Source: Pratylenchus scribneri
Lineage: Eukaryota > Nematoda > Chromadorea > Rhabditida > Pratylenchidae
NCBI GenBank assembly: GCA_030063045.1
Contig: JAQSEB010000037.1
Coordinates: 1,364,001-1,428,000, forward strand
Reading direction: 5' to 3'
DNA: 64,000 nt
Shown: piece by piece, positions 23,382 to 34,559 of the stretch
Position numbering within the stretch: position 1 is the stretch's first letter
Layout of the letters: each line of letters starts with the position of its first letter
The notes under the pieces: generated by a model
Told to the model about the DNA's origin: nothing
What the model saw: the letters and a program-made list of their open reading frames with translations, nothing else
Database searches by the model: none
Program-made: the position numbers and the translations under genes

Positions 23382-25012
23382 TTTCTAATTCTAAAAATGC
23401 TTAAATTTTATAAAATTGAAATCATATTTTTTCCGATATTTATAATAAATAATTTTTTTTTTGTCAAATGTACAAATACTTGAAAAAAAACTTAAAACTT
23501 GAATAATTTAAATAAAGGCCAGTGTAATTTGGACAAATGAATGGAAGGAAAAAACGATGAAATGAAGGAATAAATTATTTAGAAGGGAGGTTGAGTTTTA
23601 TTTAAATCAAATGCCCACTTTTTTTCTTATCCGACCCATTCCAATGACAGAATTGTGCAATTACATATCTTACTGTGACATCTGAATGAGCATCAAATTT
23701 CTCAGAAAGGTTTTGCCCATGTCCCATTCCAATATTTCATCTCTTTTCGGCCATCATTCTCATCCTATCTCTCCCCATAAAAAATTCCGAATTTGAACCA
23801 GTCCAATGCCGCCTCCAATTTCCCTGGCGATTAAATGTCCAACTTGCACTCAGAATTCAGAAATTGCGCAACAACAAAGAAAAGAAACGGCAATGAGCCT
23901 CATATTTTGAGATATTTATCATAGAATCAGCCACATTCAAGTTTGGCTAACTCAATTTTTTAGAAGGAAATGGAGATATTAAATAAAGTAGGATAGTTTT
24001 ATTAGTAAATGTTTTGGAAAAATTGTCTCAGGGTAAATTAATTGAATTAATATTTTTGTATACTTTTATCAAATGAAATGACATTGATGAGATGATGATT
24101 GATTATTTTGAATATTTCAAAATGATGCCTACTGCTGATAATTTGTAATTTTTTATTATATTTTCAAACAAAATTATCTTTTTCTAGATTAGAAAAATTA
24201 TTTCATTTAAATTTTATTTCAGAAAATTGTTGATTATAGAAATAAAAAAATATATAATAAATAAATATAATTTATAAATCCGTTCTTCTACCCATTCTTT
24301 ATAAAAAAAATTTTAAATTTGTATGATAAATTGGTGAGTACAGTGTAATGTCTGAGGAAGGATGGCGAACAATATGATTTATGATAAATTGACAGACAAA
24401 TTTAATTGATTTTGATATTCAAATATTTTCTATTATTTTGCATATATTCCGGATTCAATTAATATGTCTGTTACCGGCAATTGCCAAATAAAGGTGAAAT
24501 ATCCATATTTTTCATAATAATTTAATAAGAATGTCCAACAATTAACAATTTTTTTATAAACCATTTTCATTTTAATAATTATTATATTGCATAATTAAGA
24601 GTAAAGACATTCGATCAAATAAAAGCCTATCATCTCCATATAATTTTTTATTTGTTTATAAATTTTTATCTATTTTAATTTTTTTCCCATTTTAGACTAG
24701 TGGTATTTGCATAATGCATATTTGATTAGCAGTCTAGTCTGCTGGAAAAATGTATAATTTTATAAAATTGTATATTAACAAAAATTTATGAGAATTTAAG
24801 CATGTATCGATACAAGTTTATTCAAATTTATGAAAATTTTTCGCAACTAAATTTATAAATTATATGGATGATCTTCATAACCGACACGGATGATTTCCGT
24901 AATATTAGTTGACGAGGCTAATATAAAAGCGGAATGAAATGAGGAAATTTTCATCAAAGTAAAAAGTTCTCCATTAAAAATATCCACCATTTCATTAAAA
25001 TTTAAGACTAAA
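23382..25012. other. Intergenic region
   Basis: AT-rich, apart from a mildly pyrimidine-rich stretch at 23.6-23.9 kb. No coding frame, RNA gene or repeat array could be supported. Confidence 0.5.
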
Positions 25013-25225
25013 ATGCAATCAAATTCCATTCTTGCCTTCACTTTGCTCTTTGTTTTCTCCTTTGGCTGCTTCATTGGCCAACCAACGATGATGGTTGAGG
25101 CTGGCAGCAGCTGCCAGCAAAACGGCAATTTATGTGCCCCCGATGCCCCATGTTGCCGTGGACTTCACTGCAAAATTATCACTACGATTGCTGGCAAACC
25201 AGCTGGGAATTGTGTACCCAATTGA
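25013..25225 (+). CDS. Secreted knottin-like (ICK) peptide
   Basis: A single exon of 70 codons. The signal peptide is MQSNSILAFTLLFVFSFGCF, probably followed by a short spacer to about residue 31. The mature region has six cysteines spaced C-x6-C-x5-CC-x4-C-x13-C, the inhibitor-cystine-knot spacing, with the adjacent CC pair. The peptide is about 38 residues and near neutral. Knottins act outside the cell as channel or protease ligands, antimicrobials or signals; in parasitic nematodes they may also be effectors. Nothing here chooses among these. There is no propeptide-processing site of the dibasic kind and no neighbouring paralogue. Confidence 0.8.
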   Translation: MQSNSILAFTLLFVFSFGCFIGQPTMMVEAGSSCQQNGNLCAPDAPCCRGLHCKIITTIAGKPAGNCVPN

Positions 25226-28200
25226 TGAAACAAAAAAATAATGAAAGCAAATGTTGAAGATTACCAATGAATATTCGTTCAGAATTTCAGATTTAATTTT
25301 TTGATTTTTATTCTATGCTTTGGTGGCTTTTTAAAATAGAAAATTAATAAATTTGAAAATGTTGTGCCATATGCGATATGACCATTTATACATATTGGGT
25401 ACAAGGAGAAGGGAATATGGTACCATGAAAATTTTTTGGATAGGATGGCCGGTGATATGGAAATATATTTAGTTCATTTTAAAGCCGTTTTCTTAAGGAA
25501 TCAAATGGTATAAGAATCACTGCTCTATAGAATTTTATTGGGGCTTATTTTCTTCCACTGCTGAATTGATGGCTTCATTGTTGAATTATGACCAAAAGAA
25601 AGACTCATCTTTGTTCGCTGATTTTAATTTGATAAAATCATCAATACAATTAGTGATGAAAATTATTTGGTGGCTCTGATTTTCCTATTATAATTGTAAT
25701 TTATTTAAAATAAATTATTACAAGAATTGAAAAATAAGTCAAATATATTTTTTTAATTTTAATATTTTTTCCACATTTTTGCCAAAATTATAAACAGCAG
25801 ATTACCAGAAATTTAAGGAATAGAGGCTGCAATAAATTCCAATTTGGAATGGTGGCAAACAATTGATTTGGTTCACATAAAAATGGCTCGAAAACACATA
25901 TCAGTGGTACAATATGAGAGAAAAGAGAAAAGTCGTCTTCCCATTTCTTCCTCCCAAAATTTACGATGGGTGCACATTATTCAAATTAGAAATGTGTGAG
26001 GGCAAGAGGGAAGGGGATTGAGGGAAAACGGAAAATTGGGGTATTTGTTTGAATTTGAACTGATGGACATGGATAATATTGATCCAAGGAGTAAATCCTT
26101 CCATAGCTTTGAATGGCAATTTCTCGAAAGAATATTTGAACTCAGTCGTCAGTGTTTCCGGGCATTTCTTGTGGCCATATTATCGTCTTTTCCGGACATT
26201 TTTGTTATCGTTTTTTCCGGACATTTTTGTGGCCAAATTATCGTCTTTCGGATATATTTGTGGCAAAATTATCCTATTTTCCCGGAATTTTTTGTTATCA
26301 AATTATCAATCTTTTCCACTTTCTTTCCTTTCCCATGTAAAAATTAGGACCCAAATGACCAACTAATTGGCCGTTAATCTAATCGCCCCTAGCTGATTTA
26401 AGGCTAATCATTCCAAATCCGCAGTCCTCAACTATATTACCCTAAAACATTTACATTTCGAATGGCCCCATCTCAACTCCAATTTTTCACGGCCCAGCTA
26501 GTGGCCTTTTAAACATTTTTGTTTTTGCAGCGCTACACCCACCAACGGCGATCCTTAAAACCAATTCGCGGCGTTTTGCTTTCCTCCATTTTTGTCTTTG
26601 GTTTTTTGCCTTTCCAATTTCCAAATACCATTAAATGTACATCAAACTCCAACTGGGAATTTGCAAAATATGTGAAATGTGGAATTTCTTTCTTCCCCAC
26701 AAAATTTCTTACGGATCATCGCATTTTTTATTGCCCCATGTCCCATCTTCCTTGTCCCCCTCTCCTTTTTTTAAATGTGTTTTTATGTTTAAAATAATCA
26801 AGGCCACCATCCACCTTCCTTGCTTCTTTACAAAGGGACAAAAATCAACCCAAAATAGGGAATATGGGTGGTCCTGGCTTCTTCCTGCTAAATTATCATT
26901 TTAATTTATATTTTATTCACAATCCAAGCTCAAAATTAAATATTCTTTTATGTTTTGATTAATGCATATTTATTAATATTTTTTATTTTATTTTCATCAA
27001 TTTAAAAATACCTCTTGGACCCTCATCCCAAATAGGAGATAATTTTATTTTTTGATCAAAATTATCTCCAAATTTGTATAAAATCCAAAAATCAGTTGCC
27101 TTTATTTTCAACTTTTAATGTTCTTTAAAATGACACGTTTAAAAATCAAAATTATCTTCTGACCACTTCCGGCACCACCAAATTTCCCTACTGTCAAAGT
27201 TGCCCTAAAATTTATGTTTTTTTGTACTCGAACATAATCTATCGAATTATATACAATTCGATAAAATATATTCTCTTTTTAAAAATGTTTTTTTGCAATT
27301 TATAAAAAACATCCATCAAAAAATTATGACTTATTTTATTTAAATTGTTCAGAATTCGTGAAATTATGCCCTATTAAATAGAAAATTTCTCTTATTCTAT
27401 AGTAATTATCGATTTAAAAAATTTTTAAGCATAATTTCATAGTTAATAATAATCCAAAAATAAAATTAATTTTTTAGATAATTAAAAGTCTATTCTTTAA
27501 TTTGATTACGAAAAAATAAAAATTATTTCAGTCCCTTAGATATATAATATTAATCTTAATCTTGATTCAATTTGTAAGTAATATAATCATTTCATCCTCA
27601 AATTACTTCTACAAAAATGCAAATATACCCCACAAGAGTTTACCGTTGTTATTACTTACTTGCATTTACTTCTTTTTTAACTCTAAAATAGAGAGAGGGC
27701 ATTTTTTGGATATTTGAGGACTAAAATTACATAAATTACGCTACAACTCCATTTTTAGTGCCAAAATGAAATCCGTTCACTCTATTGCCATTTATAAAAC
27801 CATTGATAGTCCAATTCCCAATGTCTTTCAAAATTTGACTTTATTTCAACTTTGCATTTGTTTCTTTTGCGTTTCACTTTTTCCCAAACCTAATAAAATA
27901 TCCATCGATTGTACCGAAAAATATGTGAACGACCGACCCATCTTTAACTTTCTTAATTTTTAAATTTATTTTAGTCCCTCATTTTAAATTTTGCCAAACC
28001 CCTATCACCTGTTTAGAATCAGATTCGCCATTTACTAAATAGCCAAAAAAACAACCTCCAAATATGCATTTCCCATTAGACAATGCACAATAAAATTTCA
28101 CACATATTGGGATTTAGAATACTGTATTTATTTAGAAATAAAAAATTTGAATAATATTTAACAGATATTTTTTCAATCTATTTTCAACTTTTCAATTAAA

Positions 28201-28291
28201 TTTTAATTTTCAGCTTTCATATTCAAATTAATCTTTAAAAAAGCAACAAAAAATTCAACAAATTGAATTGATTTTTTCTCCTCATCATATT
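25226..28291. other. Gene-poor region
   Basis: No convincing gene. At about 26150-26300 there are four imperfect copies of a TTTCCGGACATTTTTGT-type unit, which produce overlapping frames in all three phases. The remainder is plain AT-rich DNA. Confidence 0.5.
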
Positions 28292-28395
28292 TTAATCCTC
28301 ATTGGTGATTTGAGTGAATCGAGCAAAGGGCAGCATTTCTACTCTTCCACCAGCAATGGGGGATTGTTCCAATGGATCGGATTGGACATCGGCCA
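28292..28395 (-). CDS. Orphan 3'-terminal exon
   Basis: A 34-codon stretch, ADVQSDPLEQSPIAGGRVEM then LPFARFTQITNED and TAA. Codon use is like the real exons and there is an AG acceptor (CAATTAG) just before it, in phase 1. No upstream exon was found; a hAT-like MITE lies only 80 bp upstream. It may be the end of a gene whose other exons are distant, or a fragment left by rearrangement. No family is recognised. Confidence 0.3.
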
Positions 28396-28472
28396 CTAAT
28401 TGTCCAAATGGTTCGTGTTTTATATTTTGTCATTAATTAAATCAAGGTATGGGTGTACCATTATTTCATTAT

Positions 28473-28772
28473 TAAGGCTGCGAAAATAGTGATCAAAAAT
28501 CGCAAAATAGTGACCTAAATATTAATAAAATTCCAAAAAAGTGAAAAAAATTTCATAAAAAGTAGGCATAAAAAGACCGAAATTGACATAAAAAGGCCGA
28601 AATAGTTACATAATAGAGAAATAGTGACAAAAATGGCAAAATAGTGAAAAAAAATTGGAAATAAAGTTCAATATTTTGACTTCAAATCAAGTTAAAAATG
28701 TTTTTATTGCGTTTTTATGCATAAATAATGCTAGGCAAAAAAATAGTGAAATCACTATATTTGCTAGACCTA
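28473..28772. mobile_element. hAT-like MITE, ATAGTGA-rich
   Basis: A 300-bp element flanked by perfect 8-bp duplications TTCATTAT (28465-28472 and 28773-28780). Its ends are imperfect inverted repeats: TAAGGCTGCGAAAATAGTGA on the left and TAGGTCTAGCAAATATAGTG read inward from the right. The interior is dominated by degenerate AAATAGTGA copies. No coding capacity. Confidence 0.75.
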
Positions 28773-29163
28773 TTCATTATTTTATTTATTTTTGACCATA
28801 ACTTATCATGGCATAATCTGGGAATAAATTTATTTTTTAAAATCCCATGAAATCCTATATAAAAAACATTTAACATTTTAAAAATTCATCTTTGAAGGTA
28901 TTAAATTGGCCTTCTATAATTTATGAAATTCAATTTTAAGAAAGTTAAATTTTAAATCTTAGATTTTTTTTTAAAAAAGCAACATATTTTCAAATTGTTT
29001 TAAGTCTTCAAAAATCAGAAAAGCCAGTTGTTAGATAATTTTAAGAAATTTAAATGGCATATCGACTTCCCGAATTGATTTCTGCTTCCTAATTAAGCTA
29101 TGACCAAAGACAGGAAAATTTACAAAATAATTCTACATTAAGCTTCCATTAAAGAATTGGTCA

Positions 29164-29800
29164 ATGCCGGTAGGAGTGACAAGCAGCAAACATTTGGCCA
29201 AAGCAAACAATATGGCCAAAATTCAGCAAAACAACAAAATGGTAAAAGTGAATAAAATTGAAAATTTTAATTTTTTTGCTGTATTATTTACAGTAATATC
29301 ATGTATGGGTGGCCAGCAGCAAACAATTGGCCAAAACAACCAAAATGGCCAAAACTCAGCAAAACAACAAAATGGTAAAAATGATTAAATTTGAAAAATT
29401 TAATTTTTTGTTCTATTATCTAAAGCAAAAAAATGTAAGGGTGACCAGCAGCAAACATCTGGACAAAACATGACAATGATCAAAGAGTCGATGTTTGGTA
29501 AGTGCAATCAAGGCAGAAGAATTGAAGAGCAGATTTCGGAATTATTGAGTATTTGGATTAAATTAATTTTAAATTTTTAAATTATTTGCAGCAAAACAAT
29601 GTAAGGGAGACCAACAAACATTTGGCCAAAACAACCAAATGTCCAAAATTCAGCAAAACGACAAAAAGGTAAAAATGAAAAAAATTGAAAAATTTAATTT
29701 TTTGTTTTATTATTTACAGCAAAATCATGTAGGGGTGACCAGCAACAAAAATTTGGCCAAAACAAACAAAATTGCCAAAATTCAGCAAAACAATAAAATG
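29164..29800 (+). repeat. Array of five exon-like repeats with splice borders
   Basis: Copies start near 29164, 29291, 29427, 29592 and 29720. Each is 70-90 nt of GACCAGCAGCAAACATTTGG and CCAAAACAACCAAAATGGCC type sequence, preceded by a CAG/AAG acceptor and followed by a GTAAAA or GTAAGT donor. In one phase they encode Cys-Lys-Gly-Asp then a Gln/Asn-rich stretch; in another a Lys/Asn-rich stretch. Stops in the second phase occur in copies 2 and 3, and copy 4 is out of phase with its donor. Confidence 0.8.
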
Positions 29801-30205
29801 GTAAAAATTATTAAAATTGGAACAATTAATTGGGATTTTTCCAACAGTTGCAAAAAAAATCGCCAAAATTGCGGATGGAATGGAACAAAAAAGAGGACAC
29901 CTACAAATATTCAGCAGAAGGTGTTTTTTTTATTATCTATTATTTGTAAAATTGGACAAATTAAAGAAAAAATTGAAATAATGGACCTGGCAAAATCCAT
30001 CGGAAATAGAGCAGCCGGGAAGGATTTCAACACGGCAGAATCTTCGATTCGGTACTGGCTCAAAATGGAGGCAAAAATTCGGATGGAGGCGGAATGTATG
30101 GGCAGCATTGCGCAACATTTTGAGCTGGGAAAGAAGAGAAAGGCAGCAAATGATGAAGAAAATGAAGATGAACCAACATGTTCCGCCAAATTAATGAAGA
30201 AATAA
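29164..30205 (+). CDS. BrkDBD/CENP-B-type helix-turn-helix protein
   Basis: Preferred model: 29164-29241, 29720-29800, 29848-29920, 29967-30205, giving 156 residues. The C-terminal half reads KKEDTYKYSAEEKIEIMDLA, then NRAAGKDFNTAESSIRYWLK. This is the pattern (YT.E.K...I..AK..GN.AA...F....S.R.W.K) of Brinker-type/CENP-B N-terminal HTH domains, which are related to pogo/Tigger transposase DNA-binding domains. It should be a nuclear DNA-binding protein, perhaps transposon-derived. An acidic/Lys tail (KKRKAANDEENEDEP) could hold a nuclear signal. Upstream are five exon-like copies (next entry). Only the first and last stay open in the frame that joins the HTH exon, so copies 2-4 are taken as skipped or dead. 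The start is uncertain. Confidence 0.6.
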
Positions 30206-30237
30206 AAAACGGCGCTTATATAAGGTTACTATTTTCG

Positions 30238-30584
30238 GCACTAAAATGATCTTTTTGACTCAAAAAACATTTTTTGGCATTAAGAAAGTTTTTGACTTCA
30301 ATAATTCAGAAACATGTTTTAGATCCTATTCGAATGGTATATAAAATGTCAAATGCTAATAATATATTTAGCCATATTTTTCCAAAATTTTTTTATAATT
30401 TAATTTTCGCTAAAAACATGTATTTAAATTTTTTCGATGATGGGGAATCCGAATATAGCATTAGTTTTTCAATAAATAATTTGGAAATTCTAAACCGGTT
30501 TTTTAACCGTTATGTGTTAAGCAATATTTTATAATTGTAAATTAATGTTTGCAAAAAAATTTATTGTGTCAAAAAATTTAGTGC
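30238..30584. mobile_element. Long-TIR MITE, copy 1
   Basis: The ends are inverted: GCACTAAAATGATCTTTTTG on the left, and GCACTAAATTTTTTGACAC reading inward from the right. The right half shares sequence with the intronic element at 42907: TTAATTTTCGC, then AAAACATGTATTTA, GAATCCGAATAT and CAATAAATAATTT. It lies 33 bp after the HTH gene's stop codon. The 86-codon frame inside is not considered a gene. Confidence 0.6.
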
Positions 30585-31167
30585 AAAAATATTTCCCTTT
30601 ATTTGAATTGTTTCAATTTAGCTTATTATAATTCCGTTCTAATTAATTCCACCTATTTTAATTCTTAATAAAAGTAATTTTTAATCATTTCCTTTTTTGC
30701 ATTACATTAACCAAAAAGTTGCCACTTGTCAGATGATAATGCCAGCTAAAATTAAAAATTTAAAGGTAACCATTGTTGCGTTATTTTCTTACATTTATAT
30801 ATCCCTTCCGTCTAATTGAAAATTTTTAATTAATCCAAATTTCGGTGAGTTAATATTACTCTATTATTTGAATAAAAAATCACTAAGAATTTAGTATTGG
30901 ATAGAGAAGTTGTCCAAATTTTTAGCTTGAATATTCACTTAAAAATATCTAGTATTTATTTTGGGATTAAAATTAATGAAAATAAAAATTTTATCACCTA
31001 AAATAATTTATAATCCCTTCCGATTCTTATTTTTTTATAAATTATTTTTATCATTGTAAAAAATTAATTTGCTGAAAATTAAGGAAAGGCAATAAATTTT
31101 GGGCATTTTGCATATTTTCTTTATTCTCTTCTTCTTCCTCAATAATCCATTCCTTCATTAATTTAAT
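30585..31167. other. Intergenic region between convergent genes
   Basis: AT-rich. It holds the 3' ends of the HTH gene (+) and the TTL gene (-). Nothing else is seen. Confidence 0.5.
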
Positions 31168-31965
31168 TTAATTGATGCAAGAAGTGGATTCATCGGGAAA
31201 TTTGAATTGCATATTCAGCACACCGGCATCGAACCATTTTTGTACATTGCTTGAACGGCTAACATATTCCGAAGGAATGCCAAAATCAACTTTGCGTTGG
31301 CATGGCAGAATGCCTCGGTCACAATCATGATAAACTGTAGAAAATGGAAGAAAAAGAAGAGAAAAAATGAAGAAATTTATTTATGAATTTTAATCTAATC
31401 TCAAACAGATTTGGTACTTATCGGTTAATCCCGGGCAAATTTGGAATTTTTTTGAGTTTTTTATTCTATTACTCATATTTGAAAATAAAATGATGAAAAA
31501 AAGATTATATTAGAGGATTTTAAGGGTAACTTAAGGTATTTTTGGGGAAAATCTCTCATGGGATAAGCGATAAGTAACCAAATTTTTGCCTAAAATTATT
31601 TTTGTGCATACTTTTGAAATGGACATTCATGCTGAAAATTGAACCAACTCCGCCATCCAACACGAAATTCCCATTAGCATCAGTCTGGGCATCGGCCAAT
31701 TGGTCATCTCTTCCTAAAAGTTGGAAGATGAATTAAAATAATTTAAAAACTGGCCAAAATTGGATTCTCAATCAAGAAAATCAATAAATTCCTTACCAAT
31801 TCTATTTTTGTTCCACAATTTCACTTTTGTACTGGCCAATGGCTTATCGCCGCACATCAAACGGCCACGAACACCAACGGATTGTTGGCGGAATCCTTCG
31901 ATGCTGGGTAAAATAGCCATTGTAGCCAAAAGAAGCAATGAAATTGTCAAAAATGTGGTGGACAT
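31168..31965 (-). CDS. Transthyretin-like (TTL) family secreted protein
   Basis: Exons 31965-31797, 31713-31612 and 31334-31168 give 145 residues, the usual TTL length. The signal peptide is about [20 protein letters not shown]. The mature protein starts near [18 protein letters not shown] and shows the family order: GVRGRLMC, then [12 protein letters not shown], then a D.G.F.L.G block ([12 protein letters not shown]), then IYHDC and [13 protein letters not shown]. It has four conserved cysteines. TTL proteins (Pfam Transthyretin-like, DUF290) are nematode-specific secreted beta-sandwich proteins, some of them parasitism effectors, others linked to clearance of dying cells. This member has no feature that specifies its role. 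Confidence 0.93.
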
Positions 31966-32370
31966 TTTTATGAGAGAATTTATTTATTTTTAGTATTTTT
32001 TTTTTGGGAATTCTGTTAAAAATTGAGGAACTTTTAGAGACTTTATATTATACGGAAAACATTTGGGCAAAAAGCCCACATTCATCATCAAAGAGGGAAG
32101 GGCCAATTTATATGCTAAATCCTTCTGTCGGCACGAAAAATGAAATTCAGCGAAAACAGAAATTTACAAATTATTTTCGTCGGAGAAGCACAAAAAACGG
32201 TGATTTCGAAAAACGTAAGTATAGGTTTAGGGTAGGAGTGGCATGGTTTAGGAAGAGAGACTAGTGATGGGGTTTAGGTTTGTACACTACTTCTTCGCCC
32301 AAAGATAATGTATAAATTTCAGTTTTAGCTGAATTTCAATTTTTTGCGGCAACATTTCAATAGAAGGAAA
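31966..32370. promoter_or_regulatory. Upstream region of the TTL gene
   Basis: The first ~150 bp, with an A/T-rich leader and a GGAATTCTGTTAAAAATTGA block up to AGCCCACATTCATCATCA, is duplicated 460 bp further upstream. No TATA or other defined element is claimed. Confidence 0.35.
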
Positions 32371-32565
32371 AGAGGCCAGCAGATGGCCAATAGAAAAAGC
32401 GAAATTGGCAAAAATGTAGATGAAATTTTACGAGAGAATTTATTTATTTTTTGCTGGGAATTCTGTTGAAAATTGAAGAAATTTTAGAGGCCTTTTTATA
32501 GGGGAACATTCGGCCGAAAAGCCCACATTCATCATCATAGAAAGAAAGAAGGGGCAATTTATTTG
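32370..32565 (-). pseudogene. Decayed duplicate of the TTL 5' end
   Basis: It aligns with 31915-32112. The upstream blocks GAGAATTTATTTATTTTT, GGAATTCTGTT and AAAGCCCACATTCATCATCA are kept, and about 55 bp of the signal-peptide coding end is recognisable. The ATG position has mutated (CAT to GAA on the plus strand) and no further TTL exon follows, so it is a partial tandem duplication of promoter plus exon start. Confidence 0.65.
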
Positions 32566-33251
32566 TTTGCTTTTCTATTTTAAAATGTTTACATCAAAAA
32601 ATGTGCAGTCAACAATGGTCGAGGAGGATAGGATTGGTGTGAAAAAATGAATTGAGGGATCAAAAATGAGCAGCGGGGCTCAAAGGCCAAAATCCTCACT
32701 TTTCAATAGAGGAAATGGTTGAGAATGGATTGGATGGAAATTTGAGGAAATTTCATTGAAAAAAATTTGTTCCACAAAAAATAGGCTTATTCAAGTCTGC
32801 TCTGCTGGATGGGAAAATGATGAAAAAGAGGAATAGAAAATGAGTCATTTTTGAGTCATCATCGGTAAGGACAAATTGAGGAGAAATGATGGGGAAAAGG
32901 CGGGGGTGGATGGGCCATAAAACCGCAACAAAATTGGACCAAAAAATAGGAACCAATTTTTATTTTATACTATTCAATTTGTGAGGACCGCTGAATCATC
33001 GTCGATTCAATTTCAACATTTAATATATTTTTTCATTTGGGTAGTGGAGGATTTGGACGGATTAGTGATTGGTTGAATGAGCGCATGTTGGGCAATTATA
33101 TTTATTTTTGTATACAATTTCCGCATGATGATGATATTTATCCAATAAATAAAAGAAGGAAAAATAATTTTTAATAAATAAACAGAATTTTTACAAACCC
33201 AAATAAACCGAAAATGAATAAAAAATAACATCCAAAAAATTGGTGTTTTTG
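32566..33251. other. Intergenic region
   Basis: No gene supported. The two minus-strand frames here (32753, 33013) lack coding-like composition and splice partners. Confidence 0.45.
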
Positions 33252-34494
33252 TCAATCAAATGGGAAGAAAATGTTGCGCACATCATCCAAATTGAATTGA
33301 GCAGCATCTTGGAGCAATTTTGCCAGTGGATCCTGCGGGAAATTTATAGAGATTTAGGTTTAATTTAGACTGAAGCAATACCGCGTAAAACCTCTTTTAA
33401 TTGCTCATGGAGAATTATTTTTCAACCCCTCAAAAATTGGGAAAATTTGGAGTCTTAAGTTAATTTGTGGATATTTTTTTTGAACAATTTTATAACACTT
33501 AACACATTTTGTAGAGCTTTAAGGAATTAATAATTAATATAATGAAATAAAAAATTTTTAAAGTTCACCCTCCTAATGTGGGGAATTTTAGAGGGTGGAG
33601 AATTAAAAGAAGTTTTAAGGTATTATATATTCAAATATAATTTAAATTGAAACAGCTCCGCAGGAGAATGAGACATTTCCAGTTTTTAAACCGTGTTTAC
33701 TGTTTATGTACTATTTTATACCTTCCTATTTTACAAATTGTTCTTATGAAATAATATTAAGTGTTTAATGATTCCAAAAATGAATAAATTTATTTAAATT
33801 TTATATCTTAAATACTTATACAAAAAATTGGTACAATTAAAGATATTCTAGCATTAAAATTTATTAACCGTAAAAATATGGAAAGTGACGGGCGAATATG
33901 GATATGGCCATTTCATCATAAATATATAATATTACTTTTTTAAATTAATTTTTTTATTTTTATTTAAACATTTATTTATTTCATCATTTCCATATGATTT
34001 TGATTAAATATTAAAAACTTAGTTGAGAATATATTTCCAACTCTAATTAAATAATTTATGGATTAAAAATTTTTATTTATTTTTTTCCTTTTTATTTTTA
34101 ACATTTATTTGAATATTCGCAGCTTTTAGTTGGAAAAAAAAACTTTTAGTTGGAAATTGGAATATATTTCTAATTTCAATTAAATAATTTATGGGTTATA
34201 AAAATTTTAAAAAACTTAAAATAAATTGGAAATAATTAGATAACCTCGCATTGTTTGTTTTTGTCCAACCCAATCTCATGAAGTAATCCGGAAATATGAT
34301 ATGGGTTGAAAATATCTTTAAACAATTAAAATATTTTCAATTTAATCCCAAAAATGAAAACCATTGTAATTGTCGACAATTTCCTCCGCCTCATATTTTT
34401 GCAATTTGATTCGCATTCCGCCCTTATTCACCACCATGTGCCCACGGCCAATAACATATTCATCATTGGACAGCAAAAATGTCAACAAAATCAT
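33252..34494 (-). CDS. Small orphan protein, probably secreted or membrane-anchored
   Basis: Exons 34494-34362, 34315-34245 and 33332-33252 give at least 94 residues. Phases fit (1, then 0). Sequence landmarks: MILLTFLLSNDEYVIGRGHM, KLQKYEAEEIVDNYND, PYHISGLLHEIGLDK, and LLQDAAQFNLDDVRNIFFPF at the end. The hydrophobic run continues upstream in the open frame (FVIVYVHLFFS) to an acceptor at about 34545, so a 5' exon with another start may exist. The second intron is about 0.9 kb. I recognise no family. Confidence 0.6.
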
Positions 34495-34559
34495 TGAGAA
34501 GAAAAGATGGACGTAAACTATAACAAATTTGAAATTTTTTGGAACTGAAATTGCCAAAT

